A stretch of 64,000 bases of DNA. Origin: an uncultured Pelagibacteraceae bacterium (GTDB lineage: Bacteria; Pseudomonadota; Alphaproteobacteria; Pelagibacterales; Pelagibacteraceae). The stretch is taken from positions 1 to 64,000 of the forward strand of contig CACAZL010000001.1 in assembly GCA_902536925.1 (NCBI GenBank), written 5' to 3'. This document shows, piece by piece, positions 58,250 to 64,000 of the stretch. The first letter of the stretch is position 1. Each line of letters starts with the position of its first letter. Position numbers and translations under genes: made by a program. The notes under the pieces were generated by a model, which worked only from the letters and a program-made list of their open reading frames with translations, made no database searches and had not been told where the DNA came from.

Positions 58250-59254
58250 TTAAAAAGGTCTAGGATTTTTAGGATAACCTAAGTTTCTACAAGAAGATGA
58301 TTGTGGAGATGTTGAGCATAAAACAACAGCTCTGGCACCTATAACTTGGGATTTATCATTTAATTGACTTAAAATTTCAGAACAACCGCTCCATAAGTCA
58401 TCACATTTATCAGCTTTTCCAACGTTAGAGTATTTAATTTTTAAGTCTGGTATCTGCAAACCTTCATTAGTTGCCTGATGCATATGATGCCTGTATGGTC
58501 CAAATTTAAATCTTACACTTGAAGCTCCAGCTAGCGTATCTCCAAAATAACTAGATCTTAATTTGCCATCTATCCATAAGTGCATGAAGCCTTTTTCAGC
58601 CCACTTAATATTTAGTAAAACGTTGACCCATTTTCCTTTTAAAGGAGAAAAGTTGGGATCTAAATTCACAACATAGTGTTCAGGATATAAATATTCAGAT
58701 CCCGTCTCATTTGTATGAGAAGCATAATTTGGTGAGTTAAAGTTCCAAGTAAATCTATTATTTACAATAGCAAAAGATCCATCATGAGACTTCTCACCTT
58801 TTCCATAAAGTTTTTTAAAATCAAATAAAGATATAGTGTGTTTATCAGTTCTAATATCACCCGGTATAAAATAAGCTACTCTATACCATTTAGTTTTATT
58901 TTTTTTAGTAGTTTCTTTATATGGTTCCATTATTTGAAATCTTTGAGCATAACCAAGAATATCAAATCTTTTCCAATCTTTTTCATGTCCTTCATAAGAA
59001 TACTTTAAATCAAATTCTATTCCTTTTTCAGCAACACCTAAACGATCTTCAAACTTTTCAAAAAATTTATAAATATTTGGATTTTTAATATTTCTTGTAT
59101 TGAATACCATTTTATTATCTGATTGTGCTTTAAGAACATAATAAGCAAAATCTTTCTTTTCTTTTTTTTTCATATTTATATGCCACTTTTCTGCATATAA
59201 AATTGAAGGGTATGTAAATAATAGTACAAATATGTATGCTAAAATTTTTTTCAC
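58250..59254 (-). CDS. Secreted polysaccharide-lyase-like protein, paralog of 57215..58123
   Basis: Signal peptide LLFTYPSILYAEKW; KTKWYRVAYFIPGDIRTDKHTISLFDFKK; GKWVNVLLNIKWAEKGFMHLWIDGKLRSSY. Confidence 0.68.
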   Translation of the reverse strand: MKKILAYIFVLLFTYPSILYAEKWHINMKKKEKKDFAYYVLKAQSDNKMVFNTRNIKNPNIYKFFEKFEDRLGVAEKGIEFDLKYSYEGHEKDWKRFDILGYAQRFQIMEPYKETTKKNKTKWYRVAYFIPGDIRTDKHTISLFDFKKLYGKGEKSHDGSFAIVNNRFTWNFNSPNYASHTNETGSEYLYPEHYVVNLDPNFSPLKGKWVNVLLNIKWAEKGFMHLWIDGKLRSSYFGDTLAGASSVRFKFGPYRHHMHQATNEGLQIPDLKIKYSNVGKADKCDDLWSGCSEILSQLNDKSQVIGARAVVLCSTSPQSSSCRNLGYPKNPRPF

Positions 59255-60123
59255 TATTTAATTTTATCAATATTTTGAATATTTGTTAATGCATTATTCA
59301 ACTCTTCTAAATTTTCTCTTCTACCAATCATTACAACTGATAATCCAAATACGATTATTAGAGCTAAGGGGATAGCTGTAACAATGCTTATGTAATCAGC
59401 CATTAAGATTAAATAAATAGCATAAAATAAAATAGATCGAATAATAACTGTAGATTTAAAAACAGCTATGATTGCTAAAGAATGCTTAATTAAATTTTTA
59501 AAACTCATTTTAGAAGGACCAAAATATCTTGTACCTCTTATAGATGGAGACGAAGATCTATCTTTTTCTAATTTTGCCAATGCTCCTGAAAAGCTGCACC
59601 AAGTAGATTTATCGTTTATTAATTTCTCAACAGTTGACTTTGGAAGACACGTATAATTTCCAAATTTTATCGAATGACCAGTAAATACATAAGTGATTAT
59701 TTTATGTAAATGGTAACAAGTTTTAAAAATGAAATTTTCAGATCTTTTTACTCTTTCTCCAATAATTGGCTTTCCTTCATCATATTTTATGTATTCAAGA
59801 AAACTTTTAATTTCTTCAGGTCTATCTTCACCATCAGAGTCCATTGGAATTACATAATCAAACTCTTTATTTTGAAATATATGCTTAAGCCCAGTTGCAA
59901 TACATCTTCCATGTCCTTGATTATTTTTAATATTTAAAATTTCAACAGACAATAGGTTTTCTGTATTGGAAATAGAAGTTGGTTTTTCTTCAGTTGATGC
60001 GTCATTGACAATAACAAGAGAAAATTCTGCATCTATGTCTTTTACAATTGTATTTATTTCTTCAATTAATTTTGAAGCTGATTTCCAGTCATTATAAACT
60101 GGTGTCAAAATAGTAATTTTCAT
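59254..60123 (-). CDS. GT2 family glycosyltransferase with C-terminal TM segments
   Basis: ITILTPVYNDWKSASKLIEEI; NNQGHGRCIATGLKHIF; VIPMDSDGEDRPEEI; two C-terminal hydrophobic segments. Confidence 0.93.
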   Translation of the reverse strand: MKITILTPVYNDWKSASKLIEEINTIVKDIDAEFSLVIVNDASTEEKPTSISNTENLLSVEILNIKNNQGHGRCIATGLKHIFQNKEFDYVIPMDSDGEDRPEEIKSFLEYIKYDEGKPIIGERVKRSENFIFKTCYHLHKIITYVFTGHSIKFGNYTCLPKSTVEKLINDKSTWCSFSGALAKLEKDRSSSPSIRGTRYFGPSKMSFKNLIKHSLAIIAVFKSTVIIRSILFYAIYLILMADYISIVTAIPLALIIVFGLSVVMIGRRENLEELNNALTNIQNIDKIK

Positions 60124-60127
60124 TTAT

Positions 60128-60232
60128 TTAACTTGCAAGCAACCTCAGCAAAGAAGCTACAATTCCATGTCCAGACAACTCTATTATTACAACAATAAAG
60201 ACGATGAAAAGTATGTTTTTATTGAATTTCAT
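60128..60232 (-). CDS. Small single-TM ORF (34 aa), not in supplied ORF track
   Basis: MKFNKNILFIVFIVVIIELSGHGIVASLLRLLAS* in the gap between two glycosyltransferase genes. Confidence 0.4.
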   Translation of the reverse strand: MKFNKNILFIVFIVVIIELSGHGIVASLLRLLAS

Positions 60233-60234
60233 AT

Positions 60235-61590
60235 CTACGATCCAACGCAAATCTTATCAATACACATATATTTATCAAATGAATTCAATTTTTGCTTAGT
60301 AACAAAGCCTTTCCAAATAGGCCTTGAATTAATGTGATATGATAAATTTCCAGCGGCCCATTCATCGCCAAGCACAAATTTGATAGGCTCATCATGTTGT
60401 TCATGCCATGCCATTTGAACCTTTATAGCTATGTCTCTACCAGGATAATCAGTCCTTTTATCAGTCTGAGATATTGAGACATAACCATACAAAATTGGAG
60501 ATAATAAAAATAAAAATATAAATCCTATTAAAAAGGAATTTAGTTTCTTAATGTTTATATGAGTTTTCAAAATGTAAATAAATAAAGTTCCAAAGAATAA
60601 GTAAAAAGGCGTCATCCACATAGTTCTTATTTTTGATCCAGTTATTAAAGCTGTCATAAAAACCAAAACAATTGGGACTAAATTGATAAATATTAAAAAT
60701 AAAAGTTTTTCATCTTTTAAATTTAATTTTTTTGGAATTTTTTTTATTAGTAGCCAGACTAAAATTAAAAATGGTATTAAAATACCTATTTGTTTCAATG
60801 TGAATATCAATGGATATTTAAGATGATTTATCATCTGTCCTTCATCCAAACCTGCACGAGCAAAACCATACTTGATAGTAATAAAATCGTTGTTGAATAA
60901 CCAAATTATATGTGGAATTAAAATTACAAAAAATACTTCTAAAGAAACTAAATATTTAAAATCAAATTTTTTAGATTTTTTAAAAAATATTAAATATGCA
61001 AACAATAAATCTATTGCTATTAATAAATATATAAATAGATATTTAGATAAAATACCGAAAGCTGCTGCAGCTCCTAATAAAATACAATCATAGAGCTCGA
61101 TTTTTTTACTGTTGTATATTTTCCAAGTGTAATAAACGGTTAAACACCAAAAAGGTAATTGGCAAACATTTACATTAAATTCTGGAGTTGTGAAATTATA
61201 GAAGTATATCCCTTCAATAAGAAAAACTGATAACAAGCTCAAAGTGCCATCTTTAAGAATTTCCTGTGATAATTTAAAAATAATGAAAAAAGACACAACT
61301 ACAAAAATTTGACTTAAAAAATAATAAGCCCAATCTTGTGGTCCAAATATTTGAAAAAATACTTCTGGAAAAAACGCACTTAATGGAGGATGTTTGTTAA
61401 ATCCCCAATCTAAATTACTACCCCAGGCCAAAGCTTCAATTGTATCCAAAGGTAAATTTGAGTTTGTGATAGTTGGAACAACTGTCCATAGAATTAAGTG
61501 AGTCGTTACAAAAATATAAAAAATATTATTTATATTTCTTTTGTTTAAGGCCATTTTCATCAATCTATATGAATAAACCGTTCTTGACAC
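60235..61590 (-). CDS. GT39/ArnT-like membrane glycosyltransferase
   Basis: DTIEALAWGSNLDWGFNKHPPLSAFF; repeated TM segments; start may be downstream at 61557. Confidence 0.82.
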   Translation of the reverse strand: MSRTVYSYRLMKMALNKRNINNIFYIFVTTHLILWTVVPTITNSNLPLDTIEALAWGSNLDWGFNKHPPLSAFFPEVFFQIFGPQDWAYYFLSQIFVVVSFFIIFKLSQEILKDGTLSLLSVFLIEGIYFYNFTTPEFNVNVCQLPFWCLTVYYTWKIYNSKKIELYDCILLGAAAAFGILSKYLFIYLLIAIDLLFAYLIFFKKSKKFDFKYLVSLEVFFVILIPHIIWLFNNDFITIKYGFARAGLDEGQMINHLKYPLIFTLKQIGILIPFLILVWLLIKKIPKKLNLKDEKLLFLIFINLVPIVLVFMTALITGSKIRTMWMTPFYLFFGTLFIYILKTHINIKKLNSFLIGFIFLFLLSPILYGYVSISQTDKRTDYPGRDIAIKVQMAWHEQHDEPIKFVLGDEWAAGNLSYHINSRPIWKGFVTKQKLNSFDKYMCIDKICVGS

Positions 61591-61633
61591 TCATTTATTC
61601 ATGAATATATTCACCAACTCAAAATAGCTAGGT

Positions 61634-62050
61634 ATGGTAAGAATTTCAAAAACTTATACTCCAAAAGAAAAAGAGAAATATATGTGCGCTAAACATTTAG
61701 CGTATTTTAAGATGAAATTAATGGAGTGGAAAAAAGATTTAAAGAGATCTAATAATGAGGCGATTTTTCAAGCATCCATGGATGATAATAGTGCATCAGC
61801 TGACATAGTTGATCAAGCAAGTTCATACACTGAAAAGAATGTAGAGATGAGAGCTATTAATAGACAAATCAAATTAATTTCTAAAATAGATGGTGCATTA
61901 AAGAAAATTCAAGATGGAACTTACGGATTTTGTGAAGAAACTGGTGAACCTATAGGTTTAAAAAGATTAATGGCAAGACCAGTTGCAACTCTTTGTATTG
62001 CAGCTCAAGAAAAACACGAAAAAGACGAAAAAGTTTACGCTGACGATTAA
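61634..62050 (+). CDS. dksA: DksA-family transcription factor
   Basis: DIVDQASSYTEKNVEMRAINRQIKLISKIDGALKKIQDGTYGFCEETGEPIGLKRLMARPVATLCIAAQEKHE. Confidence 0.94.
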   Translation: MVRISKTYTPKEKEKYMCAKHLAYFKMKLMEWKKDLKRSNNEAIFQASMDDNSASADIVDQASSYTEKNVEMRAINRQIKLISKIDGALKKIQDGTYGFCEETGEPIGLKRLMARPVATLCIAAQEKHEKDEKVYADD

Positions 62051-62670
62051 GGAAAATCTATTTCAGCATCTTTATTTAGTGCTTTAAACCCTTTTACTAC
62101 AGCTGGACGTTGAGCAATTTCAACAAACCACCTAGATAGGTTTTCAAAATTATTTAATCCAATATCGTGTCTTTTGTGTCTTGCAATCCAAGACCATGTA
62201 GCAATATCTGCAATAGAGTATTTATCATTTGCTAAAAACTTCCTTTGAGCCAATCTAGCCTCAAGATCCTCATAAATCTTTCTGGTGATTTTGAAGTATC
62301 TTTCCTCGCCCCACTCGCTTTTTCCTTGATGATAATAATGAAATTGATGATGTTGTCCTATCATTGGGCCAACAATAGCCATTTGAGCCATCAACCACTG
62401 ATTTATCTCTAGCCTATCTGCTTCAGGATACAGTTTATTGCTTTTCTCACCTAAATACATAAGGATAACCCCAGACTCGAATACAGTCTTTTTATGCTCA
62501 TGATCTATAATTACAGGTATTTTATTAAATGGACTAATTTTTTTAAATTCTGGTTTAAATTGATCTCCACTCAAATTAACTTTTGTTAGTTTGTATTTAA
62601 AATCAATTTCCTCGAGCATTATGCTAATTTTCCACCCATTAGGAGTATCAGCAGTAAAGAGTTCAATCAT
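62047..62670 (-). CDS. Glutathione S-transferase
   Basis: MIELFTADTPNGWKISIMLEEIDFKYKL; SPFNKIPVIID; FESGVILMYLGE; YSIADIATWSW. Confidence 0.94.
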   Translation of the reverse strand: MIELFTADTPNGWKISIMLEEIDFKYKLTKVNLSGDQFKPEFKKISPFNKIPVIIDHEHKKTVFESGVILMYLGEKSNKLYPEADRLEINQWLMAQMAIVGPMIGQHHQFHYYHQGKSEWGEERYFKITRKIYEDLEARLAQRKFLANDKYSIADIATWSWIARHKRHDIGLNNFENLSRWFVEIAQRPAVVKGFKALNKDAEIDFP

Positions 62671-63683
62671 TCTTTAACACCCAATCTATCTTTGATAGTG
62701 CTGGATGCGGTTGTAAATTCAAATCTATATTTTTCATCAGGTCTTGCATATTTAAAGCAGCCTCTTGCAGCTAAAGCTCCTTCATGAAAACCTGAAAGTA
62801 TTAATTTTAATTTGCCTGGATAAGTACAGATATCTCCAATTGCAAATATTCCCTTTTTATTTGTTTCAAAATTTTCTGTATTTACTGGAATTGTTTTTTT
62901 ATCTAAATTTAAACCCCACTCCGCGATTGGTCCTAATTGCATTATTAATCCAAAAAAACCTAATACATAATCAGCTTTTATAACTTTACTTTCACCTGAT
63001 TCACTTTTGATTTCGACACTTTCTAATGAGCCATTTCCTTTAACATCTTTGATTGAATATTTAGTAATTAAATCAATAGTTTTATTATCACTTAATTCTT
63101 TTATTTTTTGAACACTTGCGGGAGCTCCTCTAAACTCATCTCTTCTGTGAACAAGTGTTACTTTTGATGAATTAGATAATTCTATAGCCCAATCAAGAGC
63201 ACTATCTCCACCTCCAAAAATAACTACTGATTTATCTCTAAAAATAGTTTTGTCTTTTATTGAATATAAAACTGATTTTCCGTCATACTTTTCAGCACTT
63301 TTAGTTGGGAATTTTCTTGGTTCAAAAGAACCTACTCCACCTGCTATGACAATATTAGGTGTTTCAAATTCTTTTCCATTTAATGTTTTAACTAACCATT
63401 TATTGTTTTCATTTTTTAATTCTTGAACTCTGTCACTTAAATGAAAGTTAAAATTAAAAGGTTTTATTTGTTCAATTAAATTATTTGTAAGCTCTTCTCC
63501 TGTACATTTAGGAACTGCAGGAATATCATAAATTGGTTTGTCTGGATAAAGCTCAATACATTGTCCTCCAATTTTATCTAAATTGTCTACAATTTCACAT
63601 TTTAATCCGATTATCCCTAATTGGTGTGCACAGAATAAACCTGTGGGTCCTGCTCCAATAATGACTACATCTGTTTTAATCAT
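62667..63683 (-). CDS. Ferredoxin-NADP reductase (thioredoxin-reductase-like type)
   Basis: TDVVIIGAGPTGLFCAHQLGIIGLKCEIVDN; VIFGGGDSALDWAIEL; GIFAIGDICTYPGKLKLILSGFHEGALAA. Confidence 0.93.
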   Translation of the reverse strand: MIKTDVVIIGAGPTGLFCAHQLGIIGLKCEIVDNLDKIGGQCIELYPDKPIYDIPAVPKCTGEELTNNLIEQIKPFNFNFHLSDRVQELKNENNKWLVKTLNGKEFETPNIVIAGGVGSFEPRKFPTKSAEKYDGKSVLYSIKDKTIFRDKSVVIFGGGDSALDWAIELSNSSKVTLVHRRDEFRGAPASVQKIKELSDNKTIDLITKYSIKDVKGNGSLESVEIKSESGESKVIKADYVLGFFGLIMQLGPIAEWGLNLDKKTIPVNTENFETNKKGIFAIGDICTYPGKLKLILSGFHEGALAARGCFKYARPDEKYRFEFTTASSTIKDRLGVKE

Positions 63684-64000
63684 TAAACTTGTTTCTCCGG
63701 CATATGGACTGTCAATCCATCTAAATCATCAGAGATGATTAATTGGCAACTTAATCTGCTATTAGATTTGGGTTCAAAGGCTTGATCTAACATATCATCT
63801 TCACCCATTTCTTTCTCAGGCAATTTTTTGAACCATTCGTCATCATTGATATATACATGGCAAGTTGCACATGACATTCCACCTCCACAATCTGCATCTA
63901 TGCCTGGAATATCATTTTGTATAGCACCTTCCATTACACTAAGACCGTTTGCAACATCTGCTTCGTGTTCTGTACCATTAAATTCTATATATTTAATTTT
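63683..64000 (-). CDS. [2Fe-2S] ferredoxin (5' end outside window)
   Basis: Frame open to window end: KIKYIEFNGTEHEADVANGLSVMEGAIQNDIPGIDADCGGGMSCATCHVYI...SRLSCQL. Confidence 0.94.
   Translation of the reverse strand, partial: KIKYIEFNGTEHEADVANGLSVMEGAIQNDIPGIDADCGGGMSCATCHVYINDDEWFKKLPEKEMGEDDMLDQAFEPKSNSRLSCQLIISDDLDGLTVHMPEKQV

Noticed and set aside
1-64000. CRISPR array, tRNA, rRNA or transposon/IS elements
   Set aside because: Read for spaced repeats, cloverleaf-like intergenic segments and transposase motifs; none recognised. A tRNAscan, CRISPR and IS search is needed for certainty

Overview
AT-rich, gene-dense 64 kb chromosomal window. Gene content and style (tiny intergenic gaps, stop/start overlaps, glycine-riboswitch gcvTHP, TRAP and DMT transporters, NAD-formate dehydrogenase) suggest a streamlined marine alphaproteobacterium of the SAR11/Pelagibacter type; this taxon call is inference. 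About 65 protein genes were called. I recognised no tRNA, rRNA, CRISPR array or transposase. Main points: (1) A 57.2-61.6 kb module with two secreted polysaccharide-lyase-like proteins, a GT2 glycosyltransferase, a GT39/ArnT-like membrane glycosyltransferase and a small membrane ORF. A decayed ~112-bp copy of the GT2 3' end lies between the two lyase genes, which points to tandem duplication of a GT2+lyase unit. (2) A tandem glycine riboswitch heads gcvT-gcvH-gcvP, and the close-packed minus-strand genes continue without an obvious terminator into a FAD-oxidoreductase/DUF1365/Cfa/DUF3833 lipid-modification cluster. (3) An apparent DMT permease - glycine amidinotransferase (AGAT-like) - threonine aldolase operon. 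(4) An IMP dehydrogenase lacking the CBS (Bateman) region. (5) umuDC with a perfect GAAC-N7-GAAC SOS box immediately 5' of umuD, and a near-match upstream of recA. All homology calls are from reading the translated sequence; no searches were run.
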